Origin: an uncultured Aureimonas sp.
GTDB taxonomy: Bacteria > Pseudomonadota > Alphaproteobacteria > Rhizobiales > Rhizobiaceae
Reading direction: 5' to 3'
DNA: 64,000 bases
Assembly (NCBI RefSeq): GCF_913775355.1
Contig: NZ_CAJYIU010000287.1
Coordinates: 1 to 64,000 of the forward strand
Positions within the stretch are counted from its first letter, which is position 1. Each line of letters begins with the position of its first letter. Both the position numbers and the translations under genes were made by a program. This document shows, piece by piece, positions 25,070 through 32,097 of this stretch. The notes beneath the pieces are model-generated. The model worked only from the letters and a program-made list of their open reading frames with translations. It was not told where the DNA came from and searched no databases.

Positions 25070-26335
25070 ATGACCCAAAGCCTTCCCATCGCCATCTGGG
25101 TCGTCAGCGCCCTTACCGTCTTCGGCGTCATCTTCCGGCCGGGAAACTGGCCGGAGTGGATCTTCGCGGTGGCGGGCGCGGTGATCCTCGTCGTGCTTGG
25201 TCTCCTGCCCTGGCAGGAGGCCGCCCACGGCGTCGAGATGGGGACCGACGTCTACCTGTTCCTCGCCGGCATGATGCTGCTGGCCGGCACCGCACGGCGC
25301 GAAGGCCTCTTCGACTACCTCGCCGCCTTTGCCGCACGCTCGGCGAGGGGCTCGCCGCAGCGCCTCTTCCTTCTCGTCTACCTGATCGGCACGCTCGTCA
25401 CCGTGTTCCTTTCGAACGACGCGACGGCCGTCGTGCTGACCCCGGCTGTGATCGCGGTCGCGCGGGCCGCCAAGGTCGCCTCGCCCCTCCCCTATCTCCT
25501 GATCTGCGCCTTCGTCGCCAACGCCGCCTCGTTCGTGCTGCCGATCTCCAACCCGGCCAACCTCGTGGTATTCGGCTCGGACATGCCGGCGCTCGGCGAG
25601 TGGCTGGCGCGCTTCGCGCTTCCCTCGATCCTGTCGATCGTGGCGACGTTCTGGCTCCTGCGCTGGACGCAGCGGAACGAGCTCGTCGGCACGACCGACA
25701 CCGACGTCGCCATTCCCACCCTTTCGCTCGGCGGCCGGATCGCGGCGATCGGCCTCGTCGCCGCCGCGCTGGTGCTTCTCGTCTCCTCGGCGATCGGGCT
25801 GGAGCTCGGACCGCCGACGCTGGTCGCAGGCCTTCTCACCGCCCTCGCGGTGACGATCGGCGAGCGCTCGAGCCCCCTGCCGCTCGTCAAGGAAGTGTCC
25901 TGGGACACGCTGGTACTGGTGGCCGGTCTGTTCGTGATCGTGCGCGCGCTCGAGGTCAGCGGCTTGCAGGCGACGCTCATCGACGCGCTGCAGGGCCCGC
26001 TCAATGCGGCGCCCGATGCCGGCGCCTTCGCCTCCGGCGCCGCGCTCGCCTTCGGCACCAACCTCACCAACAACCTGCCGCTCGGCCTTCTCGCCGGCGC
26101 CTTCACGACCGCCGCGGACCTGCCGCAGAAGGTGGTGGATGCGATCCTCGTCGGCATCGACATCGGGCCGAACCTGTCGGTCACCGGCTCGCTGGCGACG
26201 ATCCTGTGGCTCACGGCGCTGCGCCGGGAAAACCTCGACTTCGGCGCCATGGCCTTCCTGCGGCTCGGCTTCGTGGTGATGCCGCCCGCGCTCGTCCTCG
26301 CGCTCCTGGCGGTCGTCTACCAGCCCTGGGGCTGA
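25070..26335 (+). CDS. ArsB/NhaD-family carrier (arsenite efflux type)
   Basis: 421 residues, about 11-12 hydrophobic segments. Similar to ArsB in layout and length: VYLFLAGMMLLAGTARREGL near 62, LSNDATAVVLTPAVIAVA near 110, an ISNPANLVVFG segment near 159 and a C-terminal FGTNLTNNLPLGLLAG repeat of the NDAT/NN type. ArsB exports arsenite with the proton gradient, but close relatives carry other anions, and no arsR, arsC or arsA lies here. The start has no clear ribosome site and the gene may be cotranscribed with the MFS gene. Confidence 0.75.
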   Translation: MTQSLPIAIWVVSALTVFGVIFRPGNWPEWIFAVAGAVILVVLGLLPWQEAAHGVEMGTDVYLFLAGMMLLAGTARREGLFDYLAAFAARSARGSPQRLFLLVYLIGTLVTVFLSNDATAVVLTPAVIAVARAAKVASPLPYLLICAFVANAASFVLPISNPANLVVFGSDMPALGEWLARFALPSILSIVATFWLLRWTQRNELVGTTDTDVAIPTLSLGGRIAAIGLVAAALVLLVSSAIGLELGPPTLVAGLLTALAVTIGERSSPLPLVKEVSWDTLVLVAGLFVIVRALEVSGLQATLIDALQGPLNAAPDAGAFASGAALAFGTNLTNNLPLGLLAGAFTTAADLPQKVVDAILVGIDIGPNLSVTGSLATILWLTALRRENLDFGAMAFLRLGFVVMPPALVLALLAVVYQPWG

Positions 26336-26413
26336 TCGCCACAACGCGGCGCGTATGGGTTGCGGGCAGGACGAAGCGGGCGCAATCTTAATGTCCCATC
26401 GGGGAGAGCGTCG

Positions 26414-26593
26414 ATGTTCCTCGAATACCGAAACTGGAGACCGCCCGAGCCGATCAAGCCCACCCCCCGCCTGTCGAAGCGCGGGGAGCGGATTCTCTTG
26501 TGGGTCCTTGCGGTCAATTTCGCGATGCTGCTCTTCGGTCCGCTCGCGGGAACCAGCGTCTTCCAAGGCCTGTGGGCGCTCGTCTTCGGCTGA
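26414..26593 (+). CDS. small membrane protein
   Basis: 59 residues from the ATG at 26414, preceded by GGGGAGA. It begins MFLEYRNWRPPEPIKPTPRL, then a basic stretch and one hydrophobic helix (ILLWVLAVNFAMLLFGPLAG, about 27-46). Not recognised. It lies 12 nt from the convergent DUF892 gene. The ribosome site and single-helix design support a real gene. Confidence 0.6.
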   Translation: MFLEYRNWRPPEPIKPTPRLSKRGERILLWVLAVNFAMLLFGPLAGTSVFQGLWALVFG

Positions 26594-26605
26594 CGGCGCT
26601 TGCCG

Positions 26606-27100
26606 TCAGGCGTCGCTCGCCTGCGCGTTGACGGAGCTTTCGGCAAGGTCCGACAGGATGTCGTCGGTGTTCTCCTCCTCGATCAGCGTTTCCTTCAGGA
26701 GATCGGCGGCCTCGTCGAGGCCGAGCTGGCCGGCCCAGGCGTAGAGCGTGCCGTAGCGCGTGATCTCGTAGTGCTCGACGGCCTGCGCGGCGGCGATGAT
26801 CCCGGCGTCGAGCGCGTCGGACCCTGCGAACTCCTCCATCACCACTTGCCCTTCCGCGATGATGCCGAGGATCGCCTGGCACTCGACGCCCTCGGGCTTG
26901 GTGTCCAGAAGCCCGAACACCTCGTCGAGGCGCGAGACCTGCCCCTCCGTCTCGTCGAGATGGACGCCGAGCGCCGACTTGAGATCGGTGGAGACCGCGG
27001 CCTCCATCATCTTCGGCAGCGCCTTCAGGATTTGGTTCTCCGCGAAGTAGGTGTCCTTCAGCTGGTGGAGGAAGAGGTCGTGCAGCGTCTTGTCGGCCAT
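26606..27100 (-). CDS. YciE/YciF-type ferritin-like protein (DUF892)
   Basis: 164 residues from the ATG at 27100 (MADKTLHDLFLHQLKDTYFA). Members are four-helix bundles with a di-iron-like site. Conserved acidic and His residues are seen in ENQILKALPKMMEAA, LDETEGQVSRLDEVF and AVEHYEITRYGTLYAWA. Related genes are induced by osmotic and general stress; the chemistry is not known. An upstream in-frame extension to 27373 is rejected because the domain begins at MADKTL. It is divergent from the GATase-like gene. Confidence 0.9.
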   Translation of the reverse strand: MADKTLHDLFLHQLKDTYFAENQILKALPKMMEAAVSTDLKSALGVHLDETEGQVSRLDEVFGLLDTKPEGVECQAILGIIAEGQVVMEEFAGSDALDAGIIAAAQAVEHYEITRYGTLYAWAGQLGLDEAADLLKETLIEEENTDDILSDLAESSVNAQASDA

Positions 27101-27287
27101 GGGGCGCCCTCGAAATCGGTTGCGGGCCGGGCCCTGTCGCCCGGATCGTCGGCGGGTGAAGCCGCCGCCCGGCGCCCGCGTTCCCCGCTCTCTTCGTAGC
27201 CGCCTGCGCACATTGTGGCGCCCTGCGACATTGCGGCCCGCGCCCAAGCGGCGCGCCGCCGCGTTTCCCGATGGAACCGCATCCCGC

Positions 27288-28151
27288 ATGACCCGAGGAT
27301 CCGCCTTGCCCCTTCGCTTCCTGATCGTCGCCAGCGAGACCCCCGACCAGCGGGAGGCCCGGCGCAAGGACATCGGCGCCGCGTCCGACGAAACCTATGC
27401 CGACACGCTGCGCACGATCGAAACTGAGATCGCGTGCGAGACCGTCTCCTGCGTCGACGGCACGACACCACCCTCGTCCGAGGCTCTCAGCGCGTTCGAC
27501 GGCATCGTCCTCTCGGGATCGCCGATCCAGATGCATGCCGATACGCCGGAGACGCGCTCGGCAGCCGCCTTCATGACGCGCGTCTTCGAAGCGGGCGTGC
27601 CCGCGTTCGGCTCCTGCGCCGGTCTCCAGATCGCGAGCGTCGCGGCGGGAGGGCGCTGCCAGCCGCGCTCGCCGCGCATGGAAGCCGGGTTCGTGCGCGG
27701 CATCGTGGCGACCGATGCCGGGCGCGTCCATCCGCTCCTCGCCGGGCGTCCGCTGACCTGGGACGCGCCGGCCATGCACTCCGACGAAGTGTCCGTCCTG
27801 CCCGACGGGGCGAGGATCCTTGCCGGCACCTGCACGACGCCCGTCCAGGCCGTCGAGATCCGGCGCGGCGCGGGCACGTTCTGGGGTGTCCAGTACCACC
27901 CCGAACTCTCGCTCGCCGAGATCGCCGCCGCACTCCGCCGCCAGAGGGACGACCTTCTGGAGGAGAAGCTCGTCGCCGACGAGGCGGCGCTGGAGGCCCA
28001 TGCGCGGCGGATCGAGGCGCTCGACGCCGAGCCGGAGCGGCGCGATCTCGCCTGGCAGTTGGGTCTCGACCGGGAGGTGACGGAGCCCGAGCGGCGCATG
28101 CGCGAGATCCGCAATTTCATCGCCCATGCGGCATCTCGGAAGGCCTCATAA
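27288..28151 (+). CDS. class I glutamine amidotransferase-like protein
   Basis: 287 residues from the ATG at 27288. GATase1 fold: DGIVLSGSPIQMHAD near 72, the nucleophile in FGSCAGLQIAS (Cys near 107), and the His-Glu pair in GVQYHPELSL near 202. The C-terminal 70 residues add a charged helical region (RRQRDDLLEEKLVADEAALE) not usual in GMP synthase-like amidotransferases. No synthase domain partner is nearby; proteins of this type hydrolyse glutamine or gamma-glutamyl compounds. The substrate is unknown. Confidence 0.82.
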   Translation: MTRGSALPLRFLIVASETPDQREARRKDIGAASDETYADTLRTIETEIACETVSCVDGTTPPSSEALSAFDGIVLSGSPIQMHADTPETRSAAAFMTRVFEAGVPAFGSCAGLQIASVAAGGRCQPRSPRMEAGFVRGIVATDAGRVHPLLAGRPLTWDAPAMHSDEVSVLPDGARILAGTCTTPVQAVEIRRGAGTFWGVQYHPELSLAEIAAALRRQRDDLLEEKLVADEAALEAHARRIEALDAEPERRDLAWQLGLDREVTEPERRMREIRNFIAHAASRKAS

Positions 28152-28202
28152 CCGTTGTAGCTCAAGGGTTTGACACCCATATCAGGGAGACGAAACGAAC
28201 CG

Positions 28203-28520
28203 TTGGACCCCCTGCTGAAACCCGACCTTCTCCATGCCCTTTTCCACGACCTCCAGGCCTATGGCTCGGTGCGCCTCAAGAAGTCGAAACTCCTCTGGAT
28301 GCTCGGCCGCGTCCTCGAAACGCCGACCGTCTGGGACATGCTGATGCGCGAATGGGCCGAGTTCGGCCAGACGAAGCCGCTCTTCGGTTTCCAGCACGGC
28401 GACGAGATCACGCTCGCGGTGCAGGCGAGCGAGGACATCGGCGCGCGCTGGACGACGCGGCGCGAGCCGGCCCAGCGTCCCGTCCCGCTCCTCCAGCATC
28501 TCGAGACGGCGGCGGCCTGA
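28203..28520 (+). CDS. small hypothetical protein
   Basis: 105 residues if the TTG at 28203 is used (MDPLLKPDLLHALFHDLQAY); a TTG at 28170 is an alternative, and neither has a well-placed ribosome site. The body is compact and soluble-looking: GSVRLKKSKLLWMLGRVLE, TVWDMLMREWAEFGQTKPLF, then GFQHGDEITLAVQASEDIGA. Not recognised. Its TGA forms the loop of a hairpin shared with the convergent glycerate kinase stop. Confidence 0.55.
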   Translation: MDPLLKPDLLHALFHDLQAYGSVRLKKSKLLWMLGRVLETPTVWDMLMREWAEFGQTKPLFGFQHGDEITLAVQASEDIGARWTTRREPAQRPVPLLQHLETAAA

Positions 28521-28529
28521 GGCCGCCGC
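28509..28529. terminator. hairpin spanning convergent gene ends
   Basis: GCGGCGGCC-TGA-GGCCGCCGC: 9-bp perfect arms with the stop codon of the upstream gene as the 3-nt loop, directly abutting the stop codon of the glycerate kinase at 28530. There is no T run, so it is terminator-like only. Confidence 0.4.
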
Positions 28530-29771
28530 TCAGCGCACGAGGATCGCGCGGAAGTCGTTGACGTTGGTGTAAGTCGGACCCGTCACGACCAGCCGATCCA
28601 GCGCCGCGAACGGCGTGTAGGCGTCGTGATTGCGAAGGTGCCGCGCGAGATCGATCCCGCGCCGTGCGGCGTCCGGCACCAGCGAGGCGTCGAACCAGGC
28701 GCCAGCATTGTCCTCCGACCCGTCGATCCCGTCGGTGTCGCAGGCGATCGCGGACATGCCGGGATGCCCGTCTAGAGCATGGGCCAGCGACAGAAGATAC
28801 TCGCTGTTGCGCCCGCCGCGCCCACCCCTTTCGTTGGTGCCCACCGTGACCGTGGTCTCGCCGCCCGACAGGAAGAGGGTCGGCCGGTCGACGTGCGCGG
28901 CGCGAACGCGGGCCGCATGCTCGGCCCCGACCGCGCTCGCCTCGCCCTCGATCGCATCGCCCCAGATGACGGGGTCGATCCCGAGGCCGCGTGCCGCCTC
29001 GGCCGCCGCTTCCAGCGCCATCAGCGGCGTCGCCAGCATGTGGAAATCGCCGCGATCCTCGCGCAGCGCCGTGTCGGCATTGGCGAGGATCGCATCGCGG
29101 ATGCGGTCGTCGACCGCGATCTTGTATCGGTCGAGGATCGCGAAGGCCTTGTCAGGACCGCTCGTCGTCGCGACGGTCGGTCCCGAACCGATCGTGCCGG
29201 GATCGTCGCCCGGCACGTCCGAGATCGTGTAGGTGACGAGGCGGGCCGGGGCGACGGCCCGGGCGAGACGCCCGCCCTTGATCCGCGACAGAGCCTTGCG
29301 GACCGTGTTCATCGCGTCGATCGGAGCGCCGCTCAGAAGCAGCGCGCGGTTGATCGCCTGCTTGTCGGCAAGCGTCACGCCGGGCGCCGGCAGGGCGAGG
29401 AGCGACGACGCGCCGCCCGAGATCAGGACCACCACGAGATCGTCGGCGCCGGCCCCTTCGGCAAGGTCGAGGATGCGCCGCGCGGCCGCCTCGCCGGCTG
29501 CGTCCGGCACGGGATGGGAGGCCTCCACGACCTCGATTCGACGGGTCGGAACCGCATGGTGGTAGCGGGTGACGACCAGCCCCTCGCAAGGGCCGTCCCA
29601 GGCCTCCTCGAAGGCGGCAGCCATCGACGCCGCGGCCTTGCCGGCGCCCAGCACCAGGGTGCGCCCACGCGTGCGCTCCGGCAGGCGCCCCTCGAAGCGT
29701 CCGGCCGGCATCGCGTGGCGCAGCGCCGCATCGAAGACCTCGCGCAGGATCGCGCCGTCACCCTCGTTCAT
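28530..29771 (-). CDS. glycerate 2-kinase / hydroxypyruvate-reductase-like (MOFRL family)
   Basis: 413 residues from the ATG at 29771, preceded by GGGGGAGGGG. Type II glycerate kinase: N-terminal DUF4147 domain with LVLGAGKAAASMAAAFE near 42 and LISGGASSLLALPAPGVTL near 110, and a C-terminal MOFRL domain with LFLSGGETTVTVGTN near 312 and the family motif CDTDGIDGSEDNAGAW near 365. It phosphorylates D-glycerate, often to 2-phosphoglycerate, feeding glyoxylate or tartronate-semialdehyde carbon into central metabolism. This could complement the glycolate oxidase of the same window. Its start overlaps the TetR stop (ATGA). Confidence 0.92.
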   Translation of the reverse strand: MNEGDGAILREVFDAALRHAMPAGRFEGRLPERTRGRTLVLGAGKAAASMAAAFEEAWDGPCEGLVVTRYHHAVPTRRIEVVEASHPVPDAAGEAAARRILDLAEGAGADDLVVVLISGGASSLLALPAPGVTLADKQAINRALLLSGAPIDAMNTVRKALSRIKGGRLARAVAPARLVTYTISDVPGDDPGTIGSGPTVATTSGPDKAFAILDRYKIAVDDRIRDAILANADTALREDRGDFHMLATPLMALEAAAEAARGLGIDPVIWGDAIEGEASAVGAEHAARVRAAHVDRPTLFLSGGETTVTVGTNERGGRGGRNSEYLLSLAHALDGHPGMSAIACDTDGIDGSEDNAGAWFDASLVPDAARRGIDLARHLRNHDAYTPFAALDRLVVTGPTYTNVNDFRAILVR

Positions 29772-30370
29772 GAATCCCCTCCCCCTTTTCGCCCGCCGGC
29801 ACGCATCCCGTCGACGAAGACGTCCATCAGGCGGATCACGTTGTCCTCCCAGTCCGCGTGCTTGGCCATCAGGCAGAGGCCGATCAGGGTCTGGAGGAGA
29901 TCCTCCGCGCCGACGTCGCCCCGGATCTCGCCCGCCTCGACGCAGCGCTCGAGCAGCATGCCGACGGCGCGCGTCAGGTGCCGGAAGGAAAAGGCGTAGA
30001 TCTCCGAGCCGCTGTCGATGGCGAGCGCCAGCGTCGTCAGCATGCCGCGCTTGGTGGCGACGAGGCGAACCTCCTCGCGCAGCCACAGGCGGAGCGCGGT
30101 GAGCGGCGGCTCGCTTTCAGCCAGCGTCTCGGCGAGTTGCGCCAGCTGTTCGACTTCGCGGCGGTAGACCGCCTCGAACAGGGCTTCGCGTGTCGGGAAA
30201 TGGCGATAGAGCGTCCCGATGCCGACGCCCGCGCGGCGCGCGACGGCCTCGAGGCTGGCGCTCCCGTCGGCGACGCGAAAGACTTCCGCCGCAGCCGTCA
30301 GCAGGCGATCGCGGTTTTTCGCCGCGTCCGCCCGGACCTTGCGCGTTGGCTTCGGAGCATCAGTTTCCAT
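29768..30370 (-). CDS. TetR-family transcriptional regulator
   Basis: 200 residues from the ATG at 30370. Helix-turn-helix at about 15-62: NRDRLLTAAAEVFRV, then LEAVARRAGVGIGTLYRHFP. The C-terminal ligand domain ends in a basic, Gly-rich tail. It is divergent from the paoABC-type operon and coupled to the downstream glycerate kinase. The perfect palindrome in the shared 174-nt upstream region sits inside the pao promoter, so it most likely represses pao and possibly itself. Confidence 0.9.
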   Translation of the reverse strand: METDAPKPTRKVRADAAKNRDRLLTAAAEVFRVADGSASLEAVARRAGVGIGTLYRHFPTREALFEAVYRREVEQLAQLAETLAESEPPLTALRLWLREEVRLVATKRGMLTTLALAIDSGSEIYAFSFRHLTRAVGMLLERCVEAGEIRGDVGAEDLLQTLIGLCLMAKHADWEDNVIRLMDVFVDGMRAGGRKGGGDS

Positions 30371-30395
30371 TTCCGGAATTGGAATGCCTCCAGTC

Positions 30396-30423
30396 TTGTA
30401 AACGGAGGGCGCCTCCGTATAAT
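30396..30423 (+). promoter_or_regulatory. pao operon promoter with embedded TetR-type operator
   Basis: TTGTAA (30396-30401), 16 nt, then a perfect TATAAT (30418-30423). The spacer is filled by ACGGAGG-GCG-CCTCCGT (30402-30418), a perfect 7-bp-arm palindrome flanked by TAA and ATA as in TetR-type operators. A regulator bound here would block RNA polymerase. The start codon of paoA is about 120 nt downstream. Confidence 0.75.
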
Positions 30424-30544
30424 CGGTCTGCGGCGCATCGGCCTTCGAAGAAAGGCCGGCCCGCCTCCGCCTGATCGGCGCCGAGCCCTCGCGGCTCCTG
30501 GTTCCGATGCGTCCGGTTCGACATATCACCGAAAGGGTGACGGC

Positions 30545-31042
30545 ATGAACCACTCGATTCAACTGACCATCAACGGGGAACGGCGCGAGGTGATCCTCGA
30601 TGATCCTCGGGTCACCCTCCTCGATCTCCTGCGCGAGCGCGAGGGCCTCACCGGCACCAAGAAGGGCTGCGATCGCGGCCAGTGCGGCGCCTGCACCATC
30701 CTCGTCGACGGGCGGCGCGTCGTGTCCTGCCTGTCGCTCGCCCTCTCCCACGACGGCGCCGAAATCGTCACCATCGAGGGCCTGGCAAAGGACGGCGAGC
30801 TGCATCCCGTCCAGGCGGCCTTCATCGCCCATGACGGTTTCCAGTGCGGCTACTGCACGCCCGGCCAGATCATGAGCGCAGTGGGCCTCATCGGGGAAGC
30901 GCAGACCAACGGCGACCCCGAGCGCATCCGCGAGGGGATGAGCGGAAACCTCTGCCGTTGCGGCGCCTATGCCGGCATCACCGAGGCGGTGATCGAGGCC
31001 GAAGCGACGATCGCGGGCACGCGCCAGGAGAAGGCGGCATGA
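30545..31042 (+). CDS. paoA: aldehyde oxidoreductase 2Fe-2S subunit (PaoA/YagT type)
   Basis: 165 residues from the ATG at 30545, with GAAAGGGTGA upstream. Xanthine-oxidase-family small subunit with two [2Fe-2S] clusters: plant-ferredoxin-type KGCDRGQCGACTILVDG near 40-56 with the fourth Cys in VVSCLSLAL, and the helical CGYCTPGQIMSA / SGNLCRCGAY pair. E. coli PaoA has a twin-arginine signal; none is present here, so the complex is probably cytoplasmic. First gene of a three-gene operon in the order small-medium-large. Confidence 0.88.
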   Translation: MNHSIQLTINGERREVILDDPRVTLLDLLREREGLTGTKKGCDRGQCGACTILVDGRRVVSCLSLALSHDGAEIVTIEGLAKDGELHPVQAAFIAHDGFQCGYCTPGQIMSAVGLIGEAQTNGDPERIREGMSGNLCRCGAYAGITEAVIEAEATIAGTRQEKAA

Positions 31043-32097
31043 ACCGCTTCGACTACATTCGCCCCGAGACCGTCGCCGAGGCGGTGGCGGCCGCGGCCGG
31101 GCCCGGCTCGGCGTTCCTTGCCGGCGGCACCAACCTCCTCGACCTGATGAAGGGCGGCGTCACGACCCCTGAGCGGATCGTCGACCTCACCCGCCTGCCG
31201 GGCCTGTCGGCGGTCGAGACGCTGGCCGACGGCAGCGTGCGGATCGGCGCCCTCGTGCGCAACGCCGATCTCGCGCACGACCGCGCCTTCGCCACGCGCT
31301 TCCCGGCCGTCGCCGAGGCGCTGCTGTCGGGCGCCTCGGGCCAGCTGCGCAACGCGGCGACCGCCGGCGGCAACATCCTGCAACGCACGCGCTGCCCCTA
31401 TTTCGCCGACACCGCCAGCGCCTGCAACAAGCGCGAGCCGGGCTCCGGCTGCGATGCGCGCGGCGGCGAGAACCGCTCGCACGCCATCCTCGGATGGAGC
31501 GACAGCTGCATCGCCACCCACCCGTCGGACTTCTGCGTACCGCTGGCAGCGCTCGGCGCCGTGGTCGAGCTCGAAGGGCCGGAGGGCCGCCGCGAGGTGC
31601 CGCTCGTCGACTTCCACCGCCTGCCCGGCGACACGCCCGAGATCGAGACGGAGCGGCGCGCGGACGAGATCGTCACCGCGCTGCGCCTGCCGGCGGACGC
31701 CGCCGGCTTTGCCGCGCACGCCCGCTATCTCAAGCTGCGCGAGCGCACCTCCTACGCCTTCGCCGTGGTCTCCACCGCCGCCATGCTGCGGATCGAGAAC
31801 GGGCGGATCGCGGAAGCGCGGATCGCGCTCGGCGGCGTTGCCCTGAAGCCGTGGCGCGCGATGGAGGCCGAAACGCTTCTCCGCGATGCCGAGCCCGGCA
31901 CGGCGATCTTCGAGCGAGCGGCCGAAGCGGCGCTCGCGGGCGCCCGCCCCTCCGGCGACAACGCGCACAAGATCGAGCTCGCCCGCCGCCTCGTCGCGCG
32001 GGCGCTGCATCTAGCGGCGGCCGGCACGCCCGAGCGCGTGCCCGCCCTGCCCGGCTCCCCCTTCGCCCCGGTTCCGGAAGGAATGCTCCATGTCTGA
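31039..32097 (+). CDS. paoB: aldehyde oxidoreductase FAD subunit with 4Fe-4S motif (PaoB/YagS type)
   Basis: 352 residues; the ATG overlaps the paoA stop (ATGA). FAD_binding_5 domain with FLAGGTNLLDLMKGGV near 26-41 and NAATAGGNILQRTRCPYF near 105-122. Four extra cysteines, Cys119, 129, 138 and 157, match the PaoB-specific insertion that holds a [4Fe-4S] cluster in the E. coli enzyme. A CO_deh_flav_C domain occupies about 230-340. It relays electrons from the molybdenum and Fe-S subunits to the flavin and on to an acceptor. Confidence 0.88.
   Translation: MNRFDYIRPETVAEAVAAAAGPGSAFLAGGTNLLDLMKGGVTTPERIVDLTRLPGLSAVETLADGSVRIGALVRNADLAHDRAFATRFPAVAEALLSGASGQLRNAATAGGNILQRTRCPYFADTASACNKREPGSGCDARGGENRSHAILGWSDSCIATHPSDFCVPLAALGAVVELEGPEGRREVPLVDFHRLPGDTPEIETERRADEIVTALRLPADAAGFAAHARYLKLRERTSYAFAVVSTAAMLRIENGRIAEARIALGGVALKPWRAMEAETLLRDAEPGTAIFERAAEAALAGARPSGDNAHKIELARRLVARALHLAAAGTPERVPALPGSPFAPVPEGMLHV

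Noticed and set aside
28152..28202. tRNA-like string GTTGTAGCTCAAGGG
   Set aside because: No acceptor, anticodon or T-arm pairing can be built around it.
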